64,000 bases of DNA, taken from assembly GCF_000527175.1 (NCBI RefSeq), contig NZ_AZUR01000001.1:248001-312000 (forward strand), in the 5' to 3' direction. Positions 9,244 to 17,104 of this stretch are shown one piece after another. The position numbers and the translations under genes were made by a program. Source of the stretch: Pseudogulbenkiania sp. MAI-1. Its GTDB lineage: Bacteria > Pseudomonadota > Gammaproteobacteria > Burkholderiales > Chromobacteriaceae. Below the pieces are notes generated by a model. That model saw nothing but the letters and a program-made list of their open reading frames with translations, was not told the DNA's origin and made no database searches. Positions within the stretch are counted from its first letter, which is position 1; each line of letters opens with the position of its first letter.

Positions 9244-9297
9244 AATGTCTCACTCAGAGCCGCGGCATGTGGGGGCCGCGGCGGTCGTGGCTGCTTG

Positions 9298-9438
9298 GAA
9301 CCTGTTCCCGATCTTGCTGCGCATCCCTGATCGGGGCTCATGTGCTGCTCGGAATCCTCATGTACTCCAGTACATTCCGGTTCCTGCGCTGCTCTTCACC
9401 CCGCTGAGGGCTGCTCGCGACAGATCGTGAACAGGTTC
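9298..9438. repeat. 141-bp near-palindromic intergenic element with 17-nt terminal inverted repeats
   Basis: Outer arms 9298-9314 and 9422-9438 are inverted copies of GAACCTGTTCNCGATCT with one mismatch. Similarity continues inward as an imperfect palindrome (CGGGG and GCTGCTC blocks) to a centre ATGTACTCCAGTACAT, itself a 7-bp stem. The whole element fills most of the cysE-rng gap, and its right end touches the TAA of rng (9439-9441) with no spacer. RNA from either strand would fold into one long hairpin, so it may serve as a terminator or mRNA 3' stabiliser for rng. Its form (short, palindromic, non-coding) is that of a MITE or REP-like dispersed element. No second copy is in this window. 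Confidence 0.7.
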
Positions 9439-10935
9439 TTATAACAGCACCACGTCGAACTGTTCCTGCGGATAGGTGGTTTCCACCGACAGCGAGATCG
9501 GCTTGCCGATGAAGTCCACCAGCATTGCCAGGCTCTGCGATTCCTCGTCGAGGAACATGTCGATCACCGGCTGCGAAGCCAGGATGCGGAAGCCCTTGGC
9601 GTCGAACTGGCGCGCCTCGCGCACGATTTCGCGCTGGATCTCGTAGCACACCGTCTGAGCGGTCTTGATCTCGCCGCGCCCCTGGCAGGTCGGACACGGC
9701 TCGCACAGCACGTGCGCCAGGCTCTCGCGTGTGCGCTTGCGGGTGATCTCGACCAGCCCCAGGCTGGTGAAGCCGTTGAGCGTCACTCGAGTGCGGTCGC
9801 GCGCCATCGCCTTGGCCAGCTCGTTGAGCACCTGGCTGCGGTGCTCCTCGTTATCCATGTCGATGAAATCGACGATGATGATGCCGCCCAGGTTGCGCAG
9901 CCGTAATTGGCGCGCGATGGCGTGAGTGGCCTCGAGGTTGGTCTTGAAGATGGTTTCGTCGAAGTTGCGGTTGCCGACGAAGCCGCCGGTGTTGACGTCG
10001 ATGGTGGTCATCGCCTCGGTCTGGTCGATGATCAGGTAGCCGCCGAACTTCAGGTTGACGCGGCGCGCCAGCGCGCGGTCGATCTCGGCCTCGATGCCGT
10101 GCAGCTCGAACAGCGGGCGCTCGCCACTGTAGCGCGCGATCTTGTCGACGGCGGTGGTTACGTACTGCTCGGCAAATTCCACCATGCGGCTGTAGTTCTC
10201 GGTGGAGTCGACGATGACGTGCTCGGTCGCCTCGCTGACCATGTCGCGCAGTACCCGCACCGACAGCGGCAGGTCCTCGTACAGCAGGCTCTGCGCCGGC
10301 AGCGTTTGCGACTTGTGGCGGATGTCGGCCCACAGCTTGCCGAGGTAGCCGATGTCGGCGGCCAGCTCCTCGTCGCTGGCGGTCTCGGCGCTGGTGCGGA
10401 TGATGTAGCCCTTGGGCGTGCCGTTGGGCAGCAGCTTCTCCAGCCGCGCCTTCAGGCTCAGCCGGTCTTCCTCGTTCTCGATCTTCTGCGAGATGCCGAT
10501 GTGCTCTTCCTGCGGCAGATGCACCAGGAAGCGCCCGGCCAAGGAAATCTGCGTCGACAGCCGCGCGCCCTTGGTGCCGATCGGGTCCTTGATCACCTGG
10601 ACCAGCACGGTCTGGCCCTCGAACAGCATCTTCTCGATGCGCTGCGGCTCGGAAGGGTGCTGGCGCTGCTCCAGCACGTCGGCGATGTGCAGGAAGGCAG
10701 CGCGCTCCAGCCCGATCTCGATGAAGGCGCTCTGCATGCCGGGCAGCACGCGCTTGACCTGACCCAGATAGATGTTGCCGACGATGCCGCGGCTGGCGGC
10801 GCGCTCGACGTGCAGCTCCTGCACGATGGCGTCTTCCAGCACCGCGACGCGGGTTTCCTGCGGCGTGATGTTGACCAGGATCTGCTCGTTGGGACGCGGC
10901 AGGTCGCGCGGCAGCGGAATGGATTGATGCAGCAT
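9439..10935 (-). CDS. rng: Ribonuclease G
   Basis: A 498-residue endoribonuclease of the RNase E/G family, which matures the 16S rRNA 5' end and cleaves AU-rich single-stranded RNA. Seen: an N-terminal S1-type domain (RGIVGNIYLGQVKRVLPGMQSAFIEIG), the metal-binding aspartates in TTIDVNTG and VDFIDMDNEEH, and the zinc-link cysteines in CEPCPTCQGRG. There is no long RNase E-type scaffold tail. An AAGGAG site lies in the last codons and stop of maf, and the start is 9 nt after maf, so the two genes are an operon. The 141-bp palindromic element begins immediately after the stop. Confidence 0.95.
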   Translation of the reverse strand: MLHQSIPLPRDLPRPNEQILVNITPQETRVAVLEDAIVQELHVERAASRGIVGNIYLGQVKRVLPGMQSAFIEIGLERAAFLHIADVLEQRQHPSEPQRIEKMLFEGQTVLVQVIKDPIGTKGARLSTQISLAGRFLVHLPQEEHIGISQKIENEEDRLSLKARLEKLLPNGTPKGYIIRTSAETASDEELAADIGYLGKLWADIRHKSQTLPAQSLLYEDLPLSVRVLRDMVSEATEHVIVDSTENYSRMVEFAEQYVTTAVDKIARYSGERPLFELHGIEAEIDRALARRVNLKFGGYLIIDQTEAMTTIDVNTGGFVGNRNFDETIFKTNLEATHAIARQLRLRNLGGIIIVDFIDMDNEEHRSQVLNELAKAMARDRTRVTLNGFTSLGLVEITRKRTRESLAHVLCEPCPTCQGRGEIKTAQTVCYEIQREIVREARQFDAKGFRILASQPVIDMFLDEESQSLAMLVDFIGKPISLSVETTYPQEQFDVVLL

Positions 10936-10944
10936 GCGCGCTCC

Positions 10945-11541
10945 TTAAGGGAAGACCAGGCCGAATTCGGACAGCAGCGCGGCGGTTTCGAACACCGGCA
11001 GCCCGACCACGCCGGTATAGCTGCCCGCGATGCGCTCGATGAACACCGCGGCGCGGCCCTGGATGCCGTAGGAGCCGGCCTTGTCGAACGGCTCGCCGGT
11101 ATCGATGTAGCGCGCGATGTCGGTCTCGGTGAGCGGACGGAAGGTCACGTCGGTGACCGAGGTCCTGACCAGGGTGCGCTCGCCCTCGCGCACCGCCACC
11201 GAGGTCACCACCTGGTGGGTGCGGCCGGAAAAGGCCTCCAGCATGCGGCGCGCGTCGGCGGCGTCCTCCGGTTTGCCGAAGATTTCGCCATCCAGCACCA
11301 CGGTGGTGTCGGCGGCCAACAGCGGGCGCGACGGCAGGCCACCGCTCTCCACCACGTGCCAGCCGGCGGCGGCCTTGTCGCGGGCCAGCCGCTCGGTATA
11401 GGCCACGGCGTCCTCGCCGGGCTGCGCCGTCTCGTCGATGTCGGCGTGGATGCGTTCGGTGCGCACGCCGAGCTGCTGCAGCAGCTCGCGCCGGCGCGGG
11501 CTGGCCGAGGCCAGGTAGATCAGGGTGTCGTTGGTGCTCAT
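10945..11541 (-). CDS. maf: Maf-family nucleoside triphosphate pyrophosphatase
   Basis: A 198-residue Maf/YhdE-type protein that hydrolyses dTTP/UTP or modified nucleotides to monophosphates, a house-cleaning role. Diagnostic motifs are the phosphate-binding loop LASASPRRRELLQQLG at residues 9-24, the conserved ARDKAAAG, LLAADTTVVLDGEIFGKP and DKAGSYGIQGRAAVFIERIAGSYTGVVGLP. Maf-rng gene order is common in proteobacteria. The gene is probably the first of the maf-rng operon. Which nucleotide subgroup it belongs to cannot be read safely from the sequence. Confidence 0.93.
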   Translation of the reverse strand: MSTNDTLIYLASASPRRRELLQQLGVRTERIHADIDETAQPGEDAVAYTERLARDKAAAGWHVVESGGLPSRPLLAADTTVVLDGEIFGKPEDAADARRMLEAFSGRTHQVVTSVAVREGERTLVRTSVTDVTFRPLTETDIARYIDTGEPFDKAGSYGIQGRAAVFIERIAGSYTGVVGLPVFETAALLSEFGLVFP

Positions 11542-11646
11542 GGGATTGTCAGATGTTGTCTTTATCGATTGGCATCAAGGGTACCAGAGGCGTTCTCCGC
11601 GTACTATCGGCACGGAGGCCTGGTCAAGTTGGCGGGAAGGGGCGCC

Positions 11647-12534
11647 TCAGTCCGACGCGGCCGCCCAGTGCACGAAGGCGTCGACCAGCGGCGAGACGCG
11701 GCCCGACGCCGGCGCCGCCAGCACCACGCGCTGTGGCGGCGGATTCTCGCGCAGCGGTCGGCAGGCGATCGGCCGGCCGTCGTAGCTCTGGTCGCCGACC
11801 GGCCGGGTGCACGACAGCGCCACGCCGACACCGTGCGCGACCAGCCCGCGCTGCATCTCGAAGCTCTGCACCGTCTGCGCGATGTGCGGCGTCAGTTGCT
11901 GGTTCCAGAACAGCGACAGCAGGTACTCGCGAGTGTGTGGAATGTCCTCCAGCACCAGCGACTCTCGTGCCAGATCGTGCAGAGAGACGCGCTCCTGTGC
12001 CGCCAGCGGGTGCTCCGCCGGCAGCAGCGCGTAAGGCGCCAATTCCGCCAGTGTCCAGCATCGCGTTTGCGCGTCGGTGGCGAGCTCGTAGGTCAGCGCG
12101 AGTTCCGCCTTGCCGGCGCGCAGGGCGCGCTGCACCGTGGCCAGATCGCCCTCCAGCAGCGTCACCGACACCTGCGGATGCCGTGCGCGAAAGCCCGCCA
12201 ACAGGCGCGGGGCGAAGTAAGGCCCCAGGTCCTGGAAGCAGATCAGCGACAGCTGCCCGCGCAGCTCACCCGGCTCCTCGCCGGCGCTGAGCCCGGCCGC
12301 CATGGTCAGGATGGCGCGAGCCTGCTCCAGCACCCGTTGGCCGGCCGGTGTCAGCTCGACGCGTCGGCTGGCCTGGCGGCGGAGCAAGGGCGCACCGAGC
12401 GAGGCTTCGAGCTGGGCGATGGCCAGCGACACCGAAGGCTGCGATACGTGGCGCGCCCGCGCCGCCGCGCTGACCCCGCCATGCTCGGCGGTGGCGACGA
12501 AGTAATCGAGCTGGCGCAAGGAGAAGTCGATCAT
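11647..12534 (-). CDS. LysR-family transcriptional regulator
   Basis: A 295-residue LysR-type regulator. The winged HTH occupies residues 4-62 (LRQLDYFVATAEHGGVSAAARARHVSQPSVSLAIAQLE, then LLRRQASRRVELTPAGQ), followed by a type-2 periplasmic-binding-fold effector domain. The start at 12534 (MIDFSLRQL) fits the family; longer frames upstream run into the divergent gene. It is transcribed away from a PhyH-type dioxygenase with 105 bp of AT-rich DNA between them. This layout is typical of a LysR protein controlling its divergent neighbour. The effector is unknown. Confidence 0.9.
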   Translation of the reverse strand: MIDFSLRQLDYFVATAEHGGVSAAARARHVSQPSVSLAIAQLEASLGAPLLRRQASRRVELTPAGQRVLEQARAILTMAAGLSAGEEPGELRGQLSLICFQDLGPYFAPRLLAGFRARHPQVSVTLLEGDLATVQRALRAGKAELALTYELATDAQTRCWTLAELAPYALLPAEHPLAAQERVSLHDLARESLVLEDIPHTREYLLSLFWNQQLTPHIAQTVQSFEMQRGLVAHGVGVALSCTRPVGDQSYDGRPIACRPLRENPPPQRVVLAAPASGRVSPLVDAFVHWAAASD

Positions 12535-12536
12535 GT

Positions 12537-12577
12537 TTTCCAATAATGAAAAATAGGAAAGATATATTTTTCTTATC
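12537..12577. promoter_or_regulatory. AT-rich divergent regulatory region with two LysR-type dyads
   Basis: Within a sharply AT-rich patch between the LysR gene and the PhyH gene are two interrupted dyads: TTTCC (12537-12541) with GGAAA (12556-12560), and GATA (12561-12564) with TATC (12574-12577). The second contains an ATA-N9-TAT box of the T-N11-A type bound by LysR proteins. Their placement just upstream of the regulator start suggests autoregulation plus control of the dioxygenase. This is pattern-based inference only. Confidence 0.4.
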
Positions 12578-12639
12578 ATAAGGCCATCCCCGATACTGCC
12601 GCCATCGGCTGTTTTTCCATGACGCAGAGGAGGGTGACG

Positions 12640-13452
12640 ATGCAGGTGACGACGATAAGTCAGGAAGACATCGCGGCATTCCAGCGCGACGGCGCGATCG
12701 TGCTGCGCGGCGTGTTCCGCGATTGGGTCGACGCGCTGCGCGACGGCTTCGAACAGGTGCTGGCCGCGCCCGGCCCCTTCGCCATCGAGAACGTCAGGCA
12801 GGGCGAAGCGGGGCGCTTCTTCGAGGACTATTGCAACTGGCAGCGCATCGAGCCGTTCACGCGCTTCGTGTACGACTCGCCGGCCGCCGCGCTGGCCGGC
12901 CGGTTGATGGGCGCGCGCCGGGTGCAGATGTTCCACGAGCACATCCTGGTCAAGGAGCCGGGCACCGCCAAGCCCACGCCCTGGCATCAGGACATCCCCT
13001 ACTACTGCGTCGACGGCGCGCAGACCGCCAGCTACTGGATACCGCTCGACCCGGTGAGGCGCGACAATACCCTGCGCCTGGTGCTGGGCTCGCACCGCTG
13101 GCCCAAGCTGGTGCGCCCCAAGCGCTGGGCCACCAACGAGAATTTCTTCGCCGGCGAAGACGACTACATGGAGATGCCCGACGTCGAGGACGGCAGCCAC
13201 ACCATCCTCACCCCCGAGCTGGAACCGGGCGATGCCGTGCTGTTCGACTTCCGCACCGTGCACGGCGCTGCCGGCAACCAGGGCACAGGGCGCCGCCGCG
13301 CCTTCTCGGCGCGCTTTCTCGGCGACGACGTGCGCTTCGTCGAGCGTCCCGGCCGTACCTCGCCGCCGTTCCCCGGCATCGGCCAGACGACCGGCGAGCG
13401 GCTGCGCGAGGACTGGTTCCCGGTGGTGTGGTCGGCCGACGCAGGGGGCTGA
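12640..13452 (+). CDS. Phytanoyl-CoA dioxygenase (PhyH) family protein
   Basis: A 270-residue Fe(II)/2-oxoglutarate-dependent oxygenase of the PhyH superfamily. The iron ligands are H116-x-D118 (PWHQDIPYY) and H208 (FRTVHGAAGN), with an arginine pair at 219-220 suited to bind 2-oxoglutarate. The start at 12640 is fixed by a strong GAGGAGGG site at 12627-12634, better than an ATG at 12619 that lies before it. Members hydroxylate very diverse small molecules, so the substrate is unknown. The divergent LysR gene is the likely regulator. Confidence 0.85.
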   Translation: MQVTTISQEDIAAFQRDGAIVLRGVFRDWVDALRDGFEQVLAAPGPFAIENVRQGEAGRFFEDYCNWQRIEPFTRFVYDSPAAALAGRLMGARRVQMFHEHILVKEPGTAKPTPWHQDIPYYCVDGAQTASYWIPLDPVRRDNTLRLVLGSHRWPKLVRPKRWATNENFFAGEDDYMEMPDVEDGSHTILTPELEPGDAVLFDFRTVHGAAGNQGTGRRRAFSARFLGDDVRFVERPGRTSPPFPGIGQTTGERLREDWFPVVWSADAGG

Positions 13453-13550
13453 GCGCACGGGCCGCCGGGCTGCCATGAAGTGCTCGGCAGCGGCGGCCAA
13501 CCCTCGCCGGACGGGGCGGCTGATCGGCCGGAAACGCCGGCTTTGGCGAA

Positions 13551-13579
13551 TTGAAAAGCGTGTCGGGCTACCCTATAAA
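13551..13579 (+). promoter_or_regulatory. Sigma-70 promoter for the subtilase gene
   Basis: TTGAAA (13551-13556), a 17-nt spacer and TATAAA (13574-13579) form a near-consensus promoter in otherwise GC-rich DNA. A second -10-like TATAAC lies at 13584-13589. The subtilase start is at 13751, so this promoter would give a leader of about 165 nt, in which I recognise no known riboswitch. The rest of the 298-bp gap after the PhyH gene shows nothing else. Confidence 0.55.
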
Positions 13580-13750
13580 GGCTTATAACAATTTAAACGA
13601 TATCCCTCTTGCGATTCGGTGAGTCGAGCGGCATGGCGAATCTGTTCGGAGCGGGCCTCGTTTAGATGCGGGTCATACCAACAGGAACAGGACGCCGCGA
13701 TGCCGAAGGGCTCCCGGACAGGAGCACCGGCCCGGCGGGGAGGGATTGCC

Positions 13751-16144
13751 ATGCGCCGGGCCATCGTCATCGGGTGTCTTGCCCTTCTTCCCTCCCTCTG
13801 TGCCGCCGTGGCGCCGGATGCCTCGGCGCCGCGCTCCGAGCAGCCGGCGGCCACGCTGCATGCGCCGCTGGCCGACCGCGACGGCGACGGCATCGCCGAC
13901 AGCCTGCAGGCGCGGCTCGCCCAGGCGCATCCGGAAGACCGCTTCGACGTGGTGGTGACCTTCCAGCAACCCGACCAGGCCGCCGCGGCACGCCAGGCGC
14001 TCGGCCACTTCGTACCACGCCGCGAATTCAAGATCATCCCCGGCTTTGCCGGCCGCCTGAGCGCCGCCCAGATCCGCGCGCTGTCGCACGCCGCCGGCCT
14101 GGTGCGCATCGAGGAGGACGTCCAGGTCCACACCCAGCTCAACGCCGCACGCCCCGATTTCGGCGTCGATAAGGCGCGTGGACTGGTGACGGGCGGGGTG
14201 ACCGGCAGCGGCGTGGGCATCTGCACGGTCGATACCGGCGTCGATCCCAACCACGAGCAGCTGGCCGGCAAGGTGGCCGGCTTCCTCGATCTGGTGGCGA
14301 ACAAGACCACGGCTTACGACGACAACGGCCACGGCACCCACGTGCTGTCCATCGCCGCCGGCGACGGCAGCGGCGGTGCGGACGCGGCCCGCTACCAGGG
14401 TGTGGCGCCGGGGGCGCCGGTCTACGCCGCCAAGGTGCTCGATAGCAGCGGGTCCGGCGCCGAGAGCGCGGTGGTGAGCGGCATCGAATGGTGCGCCGGG
14501 CAGTCTGGTGTGCGCGTTATCTCGCTGAGCCTGGCGGCGCTGCCGCCGGCCGACGGCAACGACGCCATGAGCCAGGCGGTCAATGCGGCGGTGGATGGCG
14601 GCAAGGTGGTGGTGGTCGCCGCCGGCAACGACGGCGACGAACCGGGCACGGTCGGTTCGCCCGGCGCGGCGGAAAAGGCCGTCACCGTCGGCGCCTGCGC
14701 CGAATGGTCGGCGCCGGTAGACACCACCAACCACTCCGAAGGCGTGTATCTCACCGCCTTCTCCAGCCGCGGCCCGATCACCGATAGCCACAATACCGTG
14801 CTGCGCATCAAGCCCGATATCTGCGCGCCGGGCCACAGCATCACCGCGGCCAAAGCCGGCACGGTGAACGGCTACGTCACCTACAGCGGCACCTCGATGG
14901 CCACCCCGTTCGTGGCCGGCAGCGTGGCGTTGGCGCTGGAGGCCAATCCGACGCTGAGCCCGGCGCAGGTGCGCACCTTGCTGGAAGGCACGGCGCAGGA
15001 CCGCGGTACTACCGGGAAGGACAACGAATGGGGGGCGGGCCTGATCGACGCCTACGCCTTCGTCGCCCGTGCGCAGAACCCGGCGTCGATCCTGGCGACG
15101 GCGTTTCCCACTACCCAGCGCATCGCCCCGGCCAGCGTCGCCAGCAACAGCACCTGGAGTTACCCTTTCGACGTCAGCGATACCAGCAAGCCGATCGCCG
15201 CCATCGTCACCATCGTCGGCCAGCCGATCTGCACGCTGCGGCTGTTCGGTTCCTGCTTCGCCTACCAATGGGACCCCGATCTCGATGCACGCCTGCGGGC
15301 ACCCGACGGCACCATCCTGGCCTACAGCGGCTGCATGGGGGAGGGAACGGAGTGCGCCTCGCCGCGCGCGCCGCTGGTGGCGCTCGGCCGCCAGGAAACG
15401 CTGCACGCCATGCCGACGGTGGCGGGGCAATACCGCGTCGAGGTGTGGGGTGCCCAGGACAGCGTCAACCAGGGCAAGGGCGGCAGCTTCGCGCTCGATC
15501 TGTCGCAGGGACCGCTCGCCAACATCGTCGTTCCGCCGGATTTTGCCTTGACGACCTCGCCAGCGAGCCAGAGCGTGGTGAGCGGCAGTAGCACCAGCTA
15601 TACCGCGACGGTCACGCCGTCGGGAGGGTTCGGCGACCCGGTCGATCTGAGCGTGAGCGGCCTGCCGGTCGGAGCCGGCGCGAGCTTCAGTCCCGACCCG
15701 ATCACGGGCGGCGCCGGCAGCTCGACGCTGAGCGTGACCACGGCCGGCACGACCCCGGCCGGCAGCTACCCGCTGACCATCATCGGCAGTGGGGGCGGTC
15801 TTACCCGCAGCAGTGGCGTTTCGCTGGTGGTCACGGCGCCGAACGCTGATTTCGCGCTGTCCGCCACGCCGACCAGCCGCACCGTCAAGCGCGGCGGCCG
15901 TGCCAACTACACCGAAACGGTCACCGCCCTGAACGGTTTCAACGGTGCCGTCACGCTCAGCGCGACCGGGCTGCCGAGCGGGGCGACATTCAGCTTCAGC
16001 CCCAACCCGGTGACGGGCTCCGGTTCGTCCACCCTGACGGTCAGGACCAGCAAGACCACCCCGCGCGGCAGCTACACGCTGACGGTGAGCGGGGTAAGCG
16101 GCAGCCTGAGCCATAGCCACTCCCTGGGGCTGACAGTGCAGTGA
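13751..16144 (+). CDS. Secreted subtilisin-like serine protease (S8) with C-terminal Ig-like repeats
   Basis: A 797-residue preproprotease. Residues 1-18 are a Sec signal peptide (MRRAIVIGCLALLPSLCA). A prodomain follows (about 64-130) after an acidic DRDGDGIAD motif at 42-50 that looks like a calcium loop. The catalytic triad is D161 (VDTGVD), H194 (NGHGTHV) and S382 (SGTSMATP), with oxyanion N293. After a P-domain-like region come two repeats of about 95 residues (from about 597 and 697), each starting DFALT/S and carrying SFSP and SGS/TSTLTV blocks, an Ig-like fold. The start at 13751 is set by GGGGAGGG at 13737-13744; a longer frame from 13619 would bury the signal peptide. Confidence 0.9.
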   Translation: MRRAIVIGCLALLPSLCAAVAPDASAPRSEQPAATLHAPLADRDGDGIADSLQARLAQAHPEDRFDVVVTFQQPDQAAAARQALGHFVPRREFKIIPGFAGRLSAAQIRALSHAAGLVRIEEDVQVHTQLNAARPDFGVDKARGLVTGGVTGSGVGICTVDTGVDPNHEQLAGKVAGFLDLVANKTTAYDDNGHGTHVLSIAAGDGSGGADAARYQGVAPGAPVYAAKVLDSSGSGAESAVVSGIEWCAGQSGVRVISLSLAALPPADGNDAMSQAVNAAVDGGKVVVVAAGNDGDEPGTVGSPGAAEKAVTVGACAEWSAPVDTTNHSEGVYLTAFSSRGPITDSHNTVLRIKPDICAPGHSITAAKAGTVNGYVTYSGTSMATPFVAGSVALALEANPTLSPAQVRTLLEGTAQDRGTTGKDNEWGAGLIDAYAFVARAQNPASILATAFPTTQRIAPASVASNSTWSYPFDVSDTSKPIAAIVTIVGQPICTLRLFGSCFAYQWDPDLDARLRAPDGTILAYSGCMGEGTECASPRAPLVALGRQETLHAMPTVAGQYRVEVWGAQDSVNQGKGGSFALDLSQGPLANIVVPPDFALTTSPASQSVVSGSSTSYTATVTPSGGFGDPVDLSVSGLPVGAGASFSPDPITGGAGSSTLSVTTAGTTPAGSYPLTIIGSGGGLTRSSGVSLVVTAPNADFALSATPTSRTVKRGGRANYTETVTALNGFNGAVTLSATGLPSGATFSFSPNPVTGSGSSTLTVRTSKTTPRGSYTLTVSGVSGSLSHSHSLGLTVQ

Positions 16145-16387
16145 AGAGACCGTGGCGACATCGGCAGCTTCCTCGGTGAGTGGAGCACGGCCATTGCCAC
16201 TACGGCAATCAGGGCCGACCACGTCAGGAGTGGCGTAGGCGAAGGTCTGCCGGGTATGCCGTCGATTCGGGTCGCCTTGCCGCGTGCCGTTTCCGTGAGG
16301 CGGCGTCCCTGTTATGGTGATGACATGGCAAGGCCGGCCGCTCCATCCGGCATCGCGCCAGCCCCGATAGCTCTCCCCATCCTGCCC

Positions 16388-17011
16388 ATGAAATATCGTT
16401 TGGCCATTTTCGACTTCGATGGCACGCTCGCCGATACCTTCCCGGTCTTCACCGGCATGCTCGACGAGCTGGCGCGGCAGCACGGCTTCCGGCCGATCGC
16501 CCCGGGCGAGATACCGGCCCTGCGCCACTGCAGCGCGCGCCAGATCATGCGCCACGTCGGTCTGCCGCGCTGGAAGCTGCCGCTGGTGGCGAAGAGCGGC
16601 ATCGCGCTGATGCGGCGCGAAGCCCACGCCATCGCCTTGTTCGACGGCATGGAAGAGACCCTGCGCTATCTGGCGCAGCGGGGCGTCATGCTGTCCATTC
16701 TCACTTCCAACTCCTGCGAGAACGTGCGGCTTGTCATGGGGCCGCAGAGCATGGAGCTGTTCACCCACCTCGAGTGCGGCATGTCGATCTTCGGCAAGCA
16801 GGCCAGGATCAGGAAGGTGCTCGGCAGGACGGCGATCCCGGGCCGTGAGGCGATCTACATCGGCGACCAGATCACCGATGGCGAGGCGGCGCGCAAGGCC
16901 GGCGTGGCGTTCGGCGCCGTGTCGTGGGGCTACGGTGCGATCGAATCGCTGCGGCAATGCGCGCCGGACGAGGTGTTCGATTCGGTGGCGGCCATCCGCC
17001 GGATTGCCTGA
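16388..17011 (+). CDS. HAD-superfamily phosphatase, phosphoglycolate phosphatase-like
   Basis: A 207-residue haloacid dehalogenase-type hydrolase. Motif I is FDFDGTLADT with nucleophile D9 and acid/base D11; motif II is SILTSN; motif IV is YIGDQITDGEAARKAG. A helical cap lies between motifs I and II (subfamily IA). The closest described families are Gph/PpaX-like phosphatases; the substrate is not determinable. The start at 16388 (MKYRLAIFDFDG) fits the family; in-frame ATGs at 16256 and 16325 add unrelated sequence, and none has a strong ribosome-binding site. It converges on proA with a shared terminator. Confidence 0.85.
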   Translation: MKYRLAIFDFDGTLADTFPVFTGMLDELARQHGFRPIAPGEIPALRHCSARQIMRHVGLPRWKLPLVAKSGIALMRREAHAIALFDGMEETLRYLAQRGVMLSILTSNSCENVRLVMGPQSMELFTHLECGMSIFGKQARIRKVLGRTAIPGREAIYIGDQITDGEAARKAGVAFGAVSWGYGAIESLRQCAPDEVFDSVAAIRRIA

Positions 17012-17058
17012 GAGGATTTACAGACCCCTGAGCGCTGGGCATTCTTGGCTGCACAAAA

Positions 17059-17080
17059 AAAGCGGGCCGCAGCCCGCTTT
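17059..17080. terminator. Bidirectional intrinsic terminator between HAD gene and proA
   Basis: A 9-bp stem (AAAGCGGGC at 17059-17067 with GCCCGCTTT at 17072-17080), flanked by an A-run on the left and TTTCTT on the right, sits between convergent genes and can act in both directions. Confidence 0.85.
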
Positions 17081-17104
17081 CTTGCTTCTGGTATCAGCTG
17101 ACCC

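Noticed and set aside
9907..12546. A long plus-strand frame across rng, maf and the LysR gene
   Set aside because: It crosses three recognised minus-strand genes and has no domain.
13673..16957. A 1094-codon minus-strand frame opposite the subtilase and HAD genes
   Set aside because: Composition is shadow-like, no motif is visible, and both opposite genes have catalytic motifs and ribosome-binding sites.
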